Source: Enterococcus durans NBRC 100479 = LMG 10746
Lineage (GTDB): Bacteria > Bacillota > Bacilli > Lactobacillales > Enterococcaceae
DNA length: 58,391 bases
NCBI RefSeq assembly: GCF_001544215.1
Contig: NZ_BCQB01000014.1
Location: 1 to 58,391 of the forward strand
Direction: 5' to 3'
Position numbers and translations under genes: made by a program. This document shows positions 22,639 through 32,884 of the stretch, piece by piece. Within the stretch, counting starts at the first letter, position 1, and each line of letters begins with the position of its first letter. The notes under the pieces were generated by a model. The model ran no database searches and had not been told where the DNA came from. It saw only the letters and a list, made by a program, of their open reading frames with translations.

Positions 22639-25005
22639 TGATTTGATATCCTTCAATAATTGTTCTTTCAATTCATTGTTCCTGTTTTTAGTTTCTCTTG
22701 TTACATTTATTTTTGTTGGTGCAGTAAATGCCACATTTGCTGGTTTGTAACCTGTGTGAACTTTTTGAATAGGTTCTGGTGCAGCTTCTCTTGTCACAAC
22801 ATTTTGAACGGACGCATTCCCTGTCTCACCACTTTCAGATAAATTGTAAGAAACAGTTGTCAGATTTCCATTTTCAGGCAAACGACTTGGTTTCATTTGA
22901 ACAGTACCTGCAGTTGATTGATGAACAAAACTTTGATCATTCTCCTTGAATTGATTCAAACGACTATCTTTCATTGGTAAATTTTGTGCCTTAGGTAAAC
23001 CAATTTTCGTTGATTTTTCAGTTCCAACTTCGACTCCATTATCATTTGGCAGATCGATGGAATCATCATCCGTTTGTACTTCTTGATTTCGTTTTGGTAA
23101 ATCTGAAATGCGCTTTTCATTTTCAGAATTAATGTTAGATTTATAACGATATTGTTCTGGATCTGTTTTTGGTAATTGACCATTTTGTCCTTCTTCTGAA
23201 TTTTCGTTAGAATCCAACTCATCTTGGTAATCTTTGGCTGAAGGAATCGCTGCACCTTCTTGATTTTCTTTTTCGGTTGTTGTATTAGCTTTTACTGCTG
23301 CATTGACTTGTCCTTCACCATACGCATCTTTTAGTCCTTCTTTGACTTCTGAAGCTTTTTCTTTTTGTTTTTCTAGTGCTTCGGATGGATTCTTCACAGC
23401 TTCAGCCAATTCTTTAGCTCTTGTGCCGTCTAATTTCTCTTCTAAGGTGTCTTTGGCTTTTTCTGTAAGATCTTCAGCTGTTCCTTTTAACAACCCACGT
23501 TCATTGACGTAACCAAGACCTTCTGCGGCTTTAGAAACACCATTTTTCGCTTTCCCGAACATTTCGGAAACTGTTTTCTTACTATTAGGTACAGTTGTAG
23601 CTTTATCGTCTGATTGTTCTTCCCCGTTATCAGGGGTAACATCTTTTCGATTGCCAAATCCATTTTTACGAATATCATTTAAATTGCTTAAACCACTCTT
23701 ACCAGCACTTGCAAGGTTTTTAGCTCCGCTACCCACATTTTTCGCAATATTTCCTAAGGCAAACATGCTAAGAAGAGAATTGCTGCCGTTTTTCAGACTT
23801 GTATCAACACCGAAAATCTTCGTAACAGATTGAGATCCTTTGAATAGCGCAATGGTTAGTACAATTAAAGCGACAACATACAAAAATCCGTTGATCTTGC
23901 CTGCTGCGTGCAAATCACCGATACCTGACAGCATTAATGTATAGATTCGTAATTCTAAAATCGTAAACGCCAATAACAAGAAGGATTGAGAAATATCTTC
24001 TATAGCACTTTTCATCCGTTGTCCTGTCTCAAAGTCCGTTGACGCGGCAATTACTAAATAGAATTTTTTAAATACCAGCTCAATAATGCAAGTTACAATC
24101 GTAAACAAGATAAATAAATAGGCAACCGACAAAGAAGATTCACCAGCTAAAATAATCCCTGGACTACTAATGTATCGGCGATAGCCTGAAGTATACACAT
24201 ATTTTGCTAACCCCTCATCACTAATCTCTACAGGGATTTCTTTTCCATTATCATCCAGTTCCAGTCGGTATTGTAACGCTCTTAGCCGATCCTTTTGTAT
24301 ATCTGATAGACCACTCTTATCTTCATCCGCCATCTTAGCGGCTTCCTTAGGAATAATCACTGAATTAATATTTGCTGTCTTAAAGTTTTTCGCCGTGAGA
24401 GCATTTCTTTTATCTGTTGGTAGGGATTCTACTTTATTCGGATCAGTTTCTAGTAGCGTACTCACATCGATCACATTATTTTGAATAATTTGAAAAGCAG
24501 GTGATCCAGTTTTATCTGCTTTATTTGCTACAGTCACGTCTCCGTAAAAGTTTTTACTAATATTTAGCCCTTCATCGATTAAAGAACTACCACCAAAAAT
24601 CAAAATCATGGCCATAAATAGATTAACCAAGATATTTTTGATTTTTGGTGGATGTTTACTCATAAAAAATTTTAAGCCTAAATAAATTAATGTGACGACA
24701 CAAAAAAGAGCCAATACCTTACTAATCAAACTTTGAAACAGTTCATTAATACCAGCAGCGTTCAATAAGTCTTTTAAATCAAAGCTTTGATAAATTGTTT
24801 TTTCTAGTAAAGTATTGAGATTATATAACCCTTTAATCAAACCCCATAAAAAAGTATTACAAATCCAACTGAATACATCTTGATACTGCAGATAATTACC
24901 ATAATCTTGTAAGACTTTCGTTACGGTTTTGGGATCTGCATCCCCATCCCCAAATAAGCCTGACCACCAGTCGGCAATGCCGGAAAATATTCCTCCAATG
25001 ATCAT
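22636..25005 (-). CDS. VirB6-like mobilome membrane protein (CD3337/EF1877 family)
   Basis: This 789-residue protein begins MIIGGIFSGIADWWSGLFGD, the hallmark of the CD3337/EF1877 family. The first 430 residues contain about seven to eight membrane helices, for example ALFCVVTLIYLGLKFFM and VAYLFILFTIVTCIIELVF. A long low-complexity, acidic cytoplasmic tail (about 430-789) follows, with repeated short charged segments and a basic end. It is the inner-membrane core of the channel. Its start overlaps the VirD4 stop by 4 bases. Confidence 0.9.
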   Translation of the reverse strand: MIIGGIFSGIADWWSGLFGDGDADPKTVTKVLQDYGNYLQYQDVFSWICNTFLWGLIKGLYNLNTLLEKTIYQSFDLKDLLNAAGINELFQSLISKVLALFCVVTLIYLGLKFFMSKHPPKIKNILVNLFMAMILIFGGSSLIDEGLNISKNFYGDVTVANKADKTGSPAFQIIQNNVIDVSTLLETDPNKVESLPTDKRNALTAKNFKTANINSVIIPKEAAKMADEDKSGLSDIQKDRLRALQYRLELDDNGKEIPVEISDEGLAKYVYTSGYRRYISSPGIILAGESSLSVAYLFILFTIVTCIIELVFKKFYLVIAASTDFETGQRMKSAIEDISQSFLLLAFTILELRIYTLMLSGIGDLHAAGKINGFLYVVALIVLTIALFKGSQSVTKIFGVDTSLKNGSNSLLSMFALGNIAKNVGSGAKNLASAGKSGLSNLNDIRKNGFGNRKDVTPDNGEEQSDDKATTVPNSKKTVSEMFGKAKNGVSKAAEGLGYVNERGLLKGTAEDLTEKAKDTLEEKLDGTRAKELAEAVKNPSEALEKQKEKASEVKEGLKDAYGEGQVNAAVKANTTTEKENQEGAAIPSAKDYQDELDSNENSEEGQNGQLPKTDPEQYRYKSNINSENEKRISDLPKRNQEVQTDDDSIDLPNDNGVEVGTEKSTKIGLPKAQNLPMKDSRLNQFKENDQSFVHQSTAGTVQMKPSRLPENGNLTTVSYNLSESGETGNASVQNVVTREAAPEPIQKVHTGYKPANVAFTAPTKINVTRETKNRNNELKEQLLKDIKS

Positions 25006-27611
25006 TCTTTCACCGCCTTTTCAGCTTCTAGCAAAAGTCGTTTCCTTATAACCTCTGTAATTTCTTCATTTTGATGCAATTTTTCAAGGTATTCTTGCAA
25101 ACGATCTATTTGCTTCTCTTCATAAAATTGAATAAGTAACTTTTGTGCCGTTGAGTTGTCTAAAGATTGAACGATTTTAATAAAAATGTTTTCTTTAGCT
25201 TCCTCTTCTATTTGATCGTGCATATTGTGATAAAGTCGACGTGCATAGATATCAGGTAGAAAATAATCGTAATCAATTTGTAAAGCCTTAAGATCCAAGT
25301 CCGCATGTGTACAATGTATGTCTATATCATTGATATCCCACGATGGATTGAAATCTTCAATATATTGATAAGCATAAGGAAGATTCGTTTCCCCATGATT
25401 AAAAATAGGATACGGCCGTATTTTATGTCCTTTCAAATCTTGTCGTTTTAAAGGAGCGAGTACAATCGTTTCACCTTCTAAAAAAGTAGAAATTCTTTCA
25501 GGAGTTAAGATACGATCTGAATCAACATTGCGATTGATATGAGTATTCATACCTAATAAATTGGTGGTACTGTTCTCTTGTTCAACCGTCTTATTCCCCA
25601 CTTTTTTGGAAAATTCTTCGATGGTATTATCGTCTGTCGACATAATATAAATATGTGTCTGACAATTTTCTTTGATAATCGCTGCGTTTTGTTCCCCATA
25701 CTTCGCATAAAGTTGCTGATAGGATTGAATAAACAGATCCCACAACATGTTTCTACCAGCTGTGACTGTCATGATTCCTTCCATATTATCCATTGGTGGC
25801 ATATTCCCAAATTCATCTAAAATAAAATGAATCCTACGGTGACATTTATCTCCTTTAGTCTTAACACATTGCGTAGATAATTCTTTATACAACTGACTAA
25901 GAAAAATACTAACAATGATATGGTTAGATGGATCATAATCAGGTGTGAGCATAAAAATAGCCATTGGTTTATCGGTATAGTGCATCCGAATAGACTCTAC
26001 TAATAAGTTACTTTTATCCTCATCTAATGTTAGAACAGCTTCTTTTTCTAATTCTGGTAAATGGGTTTCTTCTCGTTTTTTTCGATAAACGATATTTCCC
26101 TCTTCGTCTTTCAATACTCTTTGAGAAAACTCATACCAAGCAACATATTCTTTTCCTTGATGATCGTATTTTAAGCAAACATGATCTCCCTGCTCTAAAT
26201 GACAATCAAAGTTGATTTCACAAAAACCTCTATAACCTACTTTGACACGTTCCTCATGAAATTTTTTCCCTTGATGATAAAACTCTACAACAATTCGCTG
26301 ATTTAACAGACTCTCGTGTAGTTTGAGATCCAAATACTTCGGAAAACCAATGGACTTATAATCAATGGTTGATTGAGAAGTCATTTTCGCAATTTTCGTT
26401 AGGGTAAATGGATTCAATCCTGTGATTGCCGTCGATAAAATATTCCCTTTTGCTTTATCAGAACCAATTTTTGTTGCCCCATATTGTTTTTTTGCTATGT
26501 TTCCAGGTGGTAACTGATTCATGAATTCATCTAAGGCATTGAGTTGTTTGTAATCATTCTCAGGATCTTGATAATTAAAACCGCCAATTTCAGAAAGAAG
26601 CTCAACAAGATTATTGGGTGTTAATTTGGAGTAATCCCCTGTTTGATCGGCTTGTTCTAACAACGCAAAAATAAGCGCATTTACAGCTTTCTGCGCATTT
26701 TCGTTAAAGTATTTGTTGTCTGAAGCATTGGCATCATAATAAATCGTATTCGTAAAAGTATTGGTTAACTGCGTTGCAGTATCTATGTCTCCTCGCTTCC
26801 AGTATTTCACGATGAGTGCCAATGGATTATCACTCATTGATTGCAGTGGATCGGTGATATTAAATGCATACACATCATACCCTCTAGCTTCTAGTTCATC
26901 TTTACTAGCAACATATAATTCTGTTTTTGGATCATTAACAACCATTGAACTTTGTCTTTCTGCACGAGACAAATTGTCAATGGTTGCTAAAACTTCTATC
27001 TGTCCTTTCCCTGAACGGGAAGTACCAACAATACAAGTATTTACTGTATCCGTCTGAATATACCAGTACTTTTTATAATGAGTAATTGGTATTCCGCCAT
27101 AACCAGGAAAATCTCCCTTTGATTCTGGTATTTGCGGATAAATTTGTTGGATTTCCTTTAACGTTTTTAATCGGTTATCTCCTTTTTGCCCATCTGCTAG
27201 AGGACGAAACCACATGTCCATTTTCAATCCCATAAGTATAGCTGGAACAACACAAATCGTAGAAACAACTAAACGTGTGCCTAAACTTGTTGTTGGGGTC
27301 AAAGGATTCCAAAAACCAGTTGAATCAAAATGGAATAACTGCGGCATTTCTTGTAACTGAAAAATATTCACTCCTTGTAAACTTCCTGGAATAATCTCAA
27401 ATCGATGAAATGCTTCTGGTATTCTTGTAACAACATAGTTTAAAGGAAGATAAGCTAATCCACTATAAAAAATCTTTTGAGAAATACGTTTGTCATGTTT
27501 TTCTGGTAGCTCTTCTCCTGAAGGAGTATAGCGATAGAAATGAGAAAGATACCTATTCTTTTCTAAATTGAATCGTTTGTCTTTTCGTCTCGTTGTTTCT
27601 CTAACACGCAT
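25002..27611 (-). CDS. virD4: VirD4-like coupling protein (CD1115 family)
   Basis: This 869-residue type IV coupling protein has N-terminal membrane helices (about 46-64 and 108-128). Walker A is TCIVGTSRSGKGQIEV (residues 193-208) and Walker B is IHFILDEFGNMPP (about 600). It carries relaxosome-bound DNA to the channel. An unusual insert of about 100 residues (LHESLLNQRIVVEFYHQGKK onward) lies between the Walker motifs and contains several His and Cys. The start and end overlap neighbouring genes, so translation is coupled. It is intact. Confidence 0.95.
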   Translation of the reverse strand: MRVRETTRRKDKRFNLEKNRYLSHFYRYTPSGEELPEKHDKRISQKIFYSGLAYLPLNYVVTRIPEAFHRFEIIPGSLQGVNIFQLQEMPQLFHFDSTGFWNPLTPTTSLGTRLVVSTICVVPAILMGLKMDMWFRPLADGQKGDNRLKTLKEIQQIYPQIPESKGDFPGYGGIPITHYKKYWYIQTDTVNTCIVGTSRSGKGQIEVLATIDNLSRAERQSSMVVNDPKTELYVASKDELEARGYDVYAFNITDPLQSMSDNPLALIVKYWKRGDIDTATQLTNTFTNTIYYDANASDNKYFNENAQKAVNALIFALLEQADQTGDYSKLTPNNLVELLSEIGGFNYQDPENDYKQLNALDEFMNQLPPGNIAKKQYGATKIGSDKAKGNILSTAITGLNPFTLTKIAKMTSQSTIDYKSIGFPKYLDLKLHESLLNQRIVVEFYHQGKKFHEERVKVGYRGFCEINFDCHLEQGDHVCLKYDHQGKEYVAWYEFSQRVLKDEEGNIVYRKKREETHLPELEKEAVLTLDEDKSNLLVESIRMHYTDKPMAIFMLTPDYDPSNHIIVSIFLSQLYKELSTQCVKTKGDKCHRRIHFILDEFGNMPPMDNMEGIMTVTAGRNMLWDLFIQSYQQLYAKYGEQNAAIIKENCQTHIYIMSTDDNTIEEFSKKVGNKTVEQENSTTNLLGMNTHINRNVDSDRILTPERISTFLEGETIVLAPLKRQDLKGHKIRPYPIFNHGETNLPYAYQYIEDFNPSWDINDIDIHCTHADLDLKALQIDYDYFLPDIYARRLYHNMHDQIEEEAKENIFIKIVQSLDNSTAQKLLIQFYEEKQIDRLQEYLEKLHQNEEITEVIRKRLLLEAEKAVKE

Positions 27612-29674
27612 TATTTCACCTCATTTGATTCTGAACTTTCGGAAGTGTTTGATTGTACAGTTGAATCGCTTGATCCTTCTTTAGCCTTACTAGGATCACT
27701 CTCTTTGCTATTTTCCATACTTGACTCTGTTGTTGACTGATTGGTACGATTCAATAATTCTTCCAATTGTTGTTCATACTCTTTTCTTGCTTGTTCTTGG
27801 GCTTCTTCCTTGATTGACGCCGTTGTGGCTACAGAATCAGCCTGTGAAGATTGATTGATATGATTAAAAGCAAATACTGTCCCTCCACCTAGAAGCAAGC
27901 TTAAACTTGCAATACATCCCACCATCCATCCGTTAAAGGAACGCTGTGGTGAAGGAGTTAGATTTGTTTGGTTGTTCATTGGGGTTTGAACAGCAGCTAC
28001 TGAAGGCGTTGGTTGAGGTTGTGCTAGATAATTTAACTGAGCTTGTCGCAATGTATCCATTTGTTCTTGACGTTCCTTACGAGCAGCTGCTTCTTTTTCC
28101 TTTTCTTGGTTTAACCGTTGTTTTTCTATTGCCATTTGTTGTTCCGCAAGATCCTGTTCACGTTTTTTTAGTTCTAATTGTTCGCGCTCTTTTTCTTTTT
28201 GCCGTTGTTTTTCTTCTTGTTCTTTCAATTCTTGTTGTTGAATTTCATACTCTTTTTTCCATTTTGGAATTTGTACTTGTAATTCTTGCTGGATCTGTTC
28301 GTGTTTTTCCATAAGAACTTCAGTCGTTGTTTGATATAGCTTATTCAGTTGTTCATTTAATTCTTTGCTAATCTTTAGCTTATCTGTACGCAAACCTCGG
28401 TAAAATTCTTCTTTTCGTTCTTTAATACGTTCTTTTAACAAGTTTTCTTTTTCTTTCGATAACGCTTCTTGATTCGTCTGAGTAAAATTATTGATCTTTT
28501 CTACACACAAGGAATACGCATTGTCGCGTTTCTTTTCGTATCGCTCTTTAATTTTTTGTACTTCTTCTTCAATCACTCGCTGTTCTTCTTTATTTAGTTC
28601 CTCTTTTGCTTTCTCCCAATTAGACGACTGTTCCGTCGCATACTCATTAATTTCTTGATCTGTTTCTTGTTGACGTTCTTCAAAGGTGGCTAATAAATCT
28701 TCTTGTGCAAGCTCATGCCAATTTGTTGATTGGACAGACTCTAACTGTTCTAAAAGTGTGCCTTTACCCTGTGAGATTAATTCTTCTTTACTCTCTAAAA
28801 ATGCTTGATAGGTTTGGGGTAATTGATATTTCGAATAAAGCTCATTTAAAAGTAATTTGTTTTTTTCTTTCATCCATTCATGCTCTGGCGGATATTGATC
28901 CAAAATATAATCAAATATAGTTGCCTTTTGTATCTCTATTTCGTTTTTTTCTACTTCTTCACTGATAAGTGGTTCAATATATTCCTGAGAATCCCCTTCA
29001 GTCCATGTTGACTCTTCATTAGCTTCAACTGGATCAACTTCTACTTCGGCCGTCTCTTCATCCTCCATTGTTTCTTCAAAGGGATCTACCTCCAATTGAC
29101 CCATCACATCGTTCTCTTCCTCAAATATCGATTTCTGAGTCGGAATATCAGCTTGTTCGTCAACATAGACTGTCTCTTTTTCTTTTGACTCCTTCTTTGG
29201 AAATATTGGTCGTTCCCATGGTACTTCTTCATTTACTTCGACTTCACTCCCTTGATTCACTTTTCTTTGGTCGCTCTCTAACTCTTCTTCTAAAACTTGT
29301 AAAAGTTTTTCGTTTCGATAAGACTCTTCCACACTCATAGTTTCATCCGTTTCTTTAAACACATCAAGGCGGATTAAATCCATCAATGTAGGATAGAAAC
29401 CTTCTGAAATTTGATAATCCAGTGGGCCAAAAACGTATTCTGTACCAGCTTTCTCTATTTTTCCTTCTGTGTCATGTAACGTGAGAGTCAACTTAACAGA
29501 AGATCGACTTTCGTGTTCCAGTACTTTCCCTAACACATGTAGCTGTTCTTCCGTTTCAATGACAGAATATTTAATTGTTTTCGGTAAAAAAGAAGTACGC
29601 TTTCCTACTTCCTTCGTTGCTTTTTTTATTAACTCTTTATCTGTTTTGGTATTGCCTGCAATCGTAAAGTACAT
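27611..29674 (-). CDS. large coiled-coil membrane protein (687 aa)
   Basis: The protein has an N-terminal beta domain of about 110 residues (MYFTIAGNTKTDKELIKKAT). A very acidic linker (110-235) and a long coiled coil (about 290-535) follow, then a single membrane helix (MVGCIASLSLLLGGGTVFAF, near 590) and a Ser/Glu-rich tail outside the membrane. It lies between VirB2-like and VirD4. I do not recognise the family. The topology suggests a tether between cytoplasmic ATPases and the cell envelope. The coding strand is rich in Glu/Gln/Lys codons. Confidence 0.7.
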   Translation of the reverse strand: MYFTIAGNTKTDKELIKKATKEVGKRTSFLPKTIKYSVIETEEQLHVLGKVLEHESRSSVKLTLTLHDTEGKIEKAGTEYVFGPLDYQISEGFYPTLMDLIRLDVFKETDETMSVEESYRNEKLLQVLEEELESDQRKVNQGSEVEVNEEVPWERPIFPKKESKEKETVYVDEQADIPTQKSIFEEENDVMGQLEVDPFEETMEDEETAEVEVDPVEANEESTWTEGDSQEYIEPLISEEVEKNEIEIQKATIFDYILDQYPPEHEWMKEKNKLLLNELYSKYQLPQTYQAFLESKEELISQGKGTLLEQLESVQSTNWHELAQEDLLATFEERQQETDQEINEYATEQSSNWEKAKEELNKEEQRVIEEEVQKIKERYEKKRDNAYSLCVEKINNFTQTNQEALSKEKENLLKERIKERKEEFYRGLRTDKLKISKELNEQLNKLYQTTTEVLMEKHEQIQQELQVQIPKWKKEYEIQQQELKEQEEKQRQKEKEREQLELKKREQDLAEQQMAIEKQRLNQEKEKEAAARKERQEQMDTLRQAQLNYLAQPQPTPSVAAVQTPMNNQTNLTPSPQRSFNGWMVGCIASLSLLLGGGTVFAFNHINQSSQADSVATTASIKEEAQEQARKEYEQQLEELLNRTNQSTTESSMENSKESDPSKAKEGSSDSTVQSNTSESSESNEVK

Positions 29675-29692
29675 GAGTATTCTCCTTTCATA

Positions 29693-29731
29693 AAAAAGGA
29701 GTAAAAAGTATCGACTACTTCTTACTCCTAC
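29693..29731 (-). terminator. attenuating terminator after the VirB2-like gene
   Basis: An imperfect stem, AGGAGTAA (29,697-29,704) with TTACTCCT (29,722-29,729), extends by AGT/ACT. It is followed on the minus strand by a T6 run. It sits between the VirB2-like gene and the coiled-coil gene, so the small pilin-like protein may be made in excess over downstream proteins. Confidence 0.65.
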
Positions 29732-29743
29732 TTTTTTACTTTC

Positions 29744-30046
29744 TTATAATCCTTGAGGTGTTTGTCCAAACAATCCAAATAACGAAACCACAATAGAAGC
29801 TGCTGCTAAAATAACTCCTACCCCCATCAATACATAGCCTACGTGCATCTTCCCATTTTCAGCTCCTCTTCGTCCAAATAGGAAGAAAAGACCCCCAATA
29901 ACAATGGAAGCAACGGCCGCAGCAGCAGCAAAAATCATCAGATTATTTTTTAAACTAGTTGCGGCAGTTTGTAATGCTCTAAAAATATCAACCGCAGCTA
30001 CTACTTTCGGTTGTGTTAAAAAATTCATTGTAATTGATTCAAACAT
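29744..30046 (-). CDS. VirB2/TrbC-like pilin subunit (100 aa)
   Basis: This 100-residue protein has two hydrophobic helices: LMIFAAAAAVASIVIGGLFF (about 35-55) and VGYVLMGVGVILAAASIVVS (about 68-88). They are separated by a short basic loop (GRRGAENGK). That is the topology of VirB2/TrbC-type proteins of conjugation systems. The start at 30,046 follows AGGAGCG. It is followed by a terminator that could raise its level relative to the rest. Whether it polymerises in a Gram-positive envelope is unknown. Confidence 0.65.
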   Translation of the reverse strand: MFESITMNFLTQPKVVAAVDIFRALQTAATSLKNNLMIFAAAAAVASIVIGGLFFLFGRRGAENGKMHVGYVLMGVGVILAAASIVVSLFGLFGQTPQGL

Positions 30047-30063
30047 AAAATTGTTCGCTCCTT

Positions 30064-30264
30064 TTAGTGTTTAATAATTTCATCGAAAACAAGCTTTTCA
30101 CGTTCACGTTGATAGATATATCCTTCTAAGTCCTTGTCTTTTCCCCGTAATAGGTCAAATTGTGCTTTTTCAAGGACTTCTTGTTTCCACTGTGTTTCAG
30201 ATACACCGCGGCGTTCTAAGATTTTAGACGCGGCTTTTTCAAATGGCGTTTTAGCTTTTGCCAC
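30064..30264 (-). CDS. hypothetical protein (66 aa)
   Basis: The start is placed at a GTG (30,264) behind GGAGG, giving MAKAKTPFEKAASKILERRG. The product is a short helical, charged, soluble protein. It directly precedes the VirB2-like gene and follows a terminator hairpin that overlaps the lipoprotein stop. No family is recognised; small proteins in this position are common in enterococcal transfer operons. Confidence 0.6.
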   Translation of the reverse strand: MAKAKTPFEKAASKILERRGVSETQWKQEVLEKAQFDLLRGKDKDLEGYIYQREREKLVFDEIIKH

Positions 30265-30289
30265 TGTGATTCCTCCTTCAGGACAAATA

Positions 30290-30319
30290 AAAAGACTAGC
30301 AATCACTCGCTAGTCTTTT
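30290..30319 (-). terminator. terminator overlapping the lipoprotein stop codon
   Basis: The stem AAAGACTAGC/GCTAGTCTTTT (30,290-30,319) encloses the stop codon of the lipoprotein gene at 30,303-30,305. A T-run follows on the minus strand. It separates the pilus/adhesin transcript from the type IV secretion genes. Confidence 0.75.
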
Positions 30320-30776
30320 GTAACTTATATTTATTGGATTGTGATCCATCGTGAATCAATTTCTCTTTCGTTCGCTTTTCATCCTTGCTAGATCCAAGAA
30401 AAATTATTTTTTTTACGCCATTCTTCTCATAGGGAACAACAATAAATAAAGAATCAGATTTGTTTATAAATTCCCTAACACCAGCTGAATCTACTATTTT
30501 GTATCTTTCTAAACCTTTATAGTCTTTTTGCCTCTTGACTGTTATTTGTACAGGATCTGGATGCCATACACTCTCAGAGTATTCCCAGGTAGTCTCGTCT
30601 ATAATTTTCAAATTATAAATAAGACCACCTACTTCTTCTTTCCACATAGTTCCTGATTTCAATACGCCATTATCTTGATTAGTTTGTTTATTTTTTTCAT
30701 TACTACATCCGACTAAAATAATAATCATGGCAATCAAGGAAGTAACTACTATTATTAACTTTTTCATTTTATTCAT
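30303..30776 (-). CDS. predicted lipoprotein (157 aa)
   Basis: The signal sequence MNKMKKLIIVVTSLIAMIII ends in a lipobox (LVGCS, Cys near 24). A soluble domain of about 130 residues, rich in beta strands, follows (TWKEEVGG-like, TWEYSESVWHPDP, SLFIVVPYEKNG). It is the last gene of the surface-protein cluster. Surface-exclusion proteins of conjugative plasmids are often lipoproteins, but I have no sequence evidence for that role here. Confidence 0.75.
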   Translation of the reverse strand: MNKMKKLIIVVTSLIAMIIILVGCSNEKNKQTNQDNGVLKSGTMWKEEVGGLIYNLKIIDETTWEYSESVWHPDPVQITVKRQKDYKGLERYKIVDSAGVREFINKSDSLFIVVPYEKNGVKKIIFLGSSKDEKRTKEKLIHDGSQSNKYKLQKTSE

Positions 30777-30793
30777 TCTTTCGTTTTTTTATT

Positions 30794-32884
30794 TTAAATG
30801 TATCTCAGAACCGCATAACTAAAAGTTGCTAACACAAGTAATAGTAAGCTGACCGCTGAAATCGTTACTAAATGTGTAGAACCTGTTTTAGGAACAATGA
30901 CCTGTGGCAAGTTAGGATCAACCCCAATTGTCACAACATTTGTTTTATTAGAAACATTATCTACTGCTACTACGGCTTGGTTATCAATATTTTTTTCTGA
31001 TTGTAATGGAGTTTTAGCTGTAAATATCAGCTGAATTTCTCGTCCATCTAAAAGATTGTTACTTAAGAAGTCAGCGGAAGCTTCCCACTTCAGCGTTCTT
31101 GAATTGCTATCATAGGTTAGTGTGCCTTCAGAAGTAATATCTTTTCCTTTACTCTTATCTATTACTTGCGCAGAACCTTCTTTATATGTCAAACGAGCTT
31201 CAATTGGATCTTGAATACTAAATTGTTTGTAGTGATCTGACGCAGCGTCTACGCCTTTTGTGTGCCATTTTTGTGTGACTAGATATTGTACTTCAGATCC
31301 TGCGTTTAAAGGAGCTGTCGGCGTACCCTTCTTACCGTCATTTCGTCCGTTTACATCTTTTCCATTTTGTTGTACTTCTTTCACTGGAATTTTAGGGAAA
31401 TAAACGGTAATGATATTTGTATCCTTTTCTACTTTATTAATGATCGACGTTCCCTGATTTTTGGCTACACTATTTTGATTGGCCAATTCATTGACTTTTA
31501 CATTGATCACTAATTCGTAAGTTTCGCCGTTATACTTCATTCGATTTTTTAATGTATCAGCTTTCGCTGCATATTTTACCTGGTGTTTTGTTTTGTCATA
31601 GGTCACTTCACCAGATACATCGAATTTTTTATTTGTACCACTTTCAACGTGTGCATCGACGTAATTTACTTCTTTTGGTAAATTATCGATTAACTCAAAT
31701 CGATCGTAAACCGCTAGTAAATCCACTCCTAATCGATTCACCTTCTGTTTGATTCGATATTGAATCGTGTCTCCTACTTGCAACATTTTATCGTTCACGT
31801 TATTTCCATTTTTATCAACCCCTGTTTTTTCAGGTTGATCAGGAACAACACTAAAGATTGTCGCAGAAGATAAAGTAAACCAGGTTTGAACATTAGAAGA
31901 ACCAATCACAAACGTCGGATTTGCTTCAGATATTTTAAAGGACACAGTACCTTGACCAAACTTCGGATCTCCTAATTTATCATGCAAATTATTGAAATCA
32001 TTATCCGCTTGTGTCAGCCTAGAGCTTCCTCCTGGGTGGCCACCTACCACGTTCAGATTGTTGTAGAAAGATTTAAATTCTGAAAGAACCGTATCTTTTC
32101 TGACATACCAATCTGTCTTATTCATTTTGTCATAGTGGGCATATTCTCCTTTAAGATCCGTGCTTTTTCCTCTTGCAGGGTTCAAAGAGTTAAAACTGAT
32201 AAATGTATCTCCTGAAAATTGAACGGGGCTACCGTCCTCATATGTGGCTACTAGCTGCACATTCATTTGTGTTGAATGGTAAACAATTCCTGAGAAAAGA
32301 TTGTCTGAGATCCAAAGTACTGTTCTTTTTTTAGATTTACTCATTGCACCATTCGTATTTTTATAGCCATCGTCTCGAAAATGAGTTTTTGTATAGTTGT
32401 TATCTAGTAGATTCCACGGCAACGTATCCGAGTATAAGTGAATATTAGATAGAACTAGCTTGATATTGACTTTTTTCCCGTTATACGTACCGATTTTTCC
32501 ATAGTCAATATTGACTTTGGTGTTGGTTGTTACGCCTTCTAAAACAAGGTTTGTTTCACCGTATTCTTTTTGGAAAGAAGGATAGCGTATATTTTTGTTT
32601 CCCTCCACTAATCCTACGTAGTCGTCTGTAAAACCACCTTTGTTGGCATCAACATGATATTTGTAAACTTTTGACGCTCCGTTTACAGTAATATTTGTTT
32701 TTGCATTAGGAACATCTTTTGGAATAATAAAATTATTCTTTACGTTCTGGATTGGATTTGACGGATCGACAATAACTTTTTCAGCAAAGACATTGGCTGT
32801 TTTTAACCCAAACAATGTACCTAACATCATCATTATGGGAAAAACATATTTTAACCGTCTTGTCCACGAGTGTTTAAAATTCAT
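30794..32884 (-). CDS. cell-wall-anchored adhesin with isopeptide-type domains
   Basis: This 696-residue surface protein has a signal peptide (YVFPIMMMLGTLFGLKTANVFA) and a large N-terminal domain (about 35-335). Two domains of the SspB-C/isopeptide-forming fimbrial type follow, each opening with a GVDKNGNNVNDKMLQVGD- or GKDVNGRNDGKKGTPTAPLN-like phrase. The sorting signal is VPKTG (664-668), with a hydrophobic helix and a very short basic end. The C-terminal repeat type is that of aggregation-substance and antigen I/II adhesins. VPKTG differs from LPxTG by Val for Leu, as does the pilin. It is a likely mating or host adhesin. Confidence 0.85.
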   Translation of the reverse strand: MNFKHSWTRRLKYVFPIMMMLGTLFGLKTANVFAEKVIVDPSNPIQNVKNNFIIPKDVPNAKTNITVNGASKVYKYHVDANKGGFTDDYVGLVEGNKNIRYPSFQKEYGETNLVLEGVTTNTKVNIDYGKIGTYNGKKVNIKLVLSNIHLYSDTLPWNLLDNNYTKTHFRDDGYKNTNGAMSKSKKRTVLWISDNLFSGIVYHSTQMNVQLVATYEDGSPVQFSGDTFISFNSLNPARGKSTDLKGEYAHYDKMNKTDWYVRKDTVLSEFKSFYNNLNVVGGHPGGSSRLTQADNDFNNLHDKLGDPKFGQGTVSFKISEANPTFVIGSSNVQTWFTLSSATIFSVVPDQPEKTGVDKNGNNVNDKMLQVGDTIQYRIKQKVNRLGVDLLAVYDRFELIDNLPKEVNYVDAHVESGTNKKFDVSGEVTYDKTKHQVKYAAKADTLKNRMKYNGETYELVINVKVNELANQNSVAKNQGTSIINKVEKDTNIITVYFPKIPVKEVQQNGKDVNGRNDGKKGTPTAPLNAGSEVQYLVTQKWHTKGVDAASDHYKQFSIQDPIEARLTYKEGSAQVIDKSKGKDITSEGTLTYDSNSRTLKWEASADFLSNNLLDGREIQLIFTAKTPLQSEKNIDNQAVVAVDNVSNKTNVVTIGVDPNLPQVIVPKTGSTHLVTISAVSLLLLVLATFSYAVLRYI

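Noticed and set aside
26027..26215. Plus-strand frames opposite the transfer genes (many)
   Set aside because: They are antisense readings of minus-strand coding sequence with Phe/Leu/Ser-rich products and no ribosome sites.
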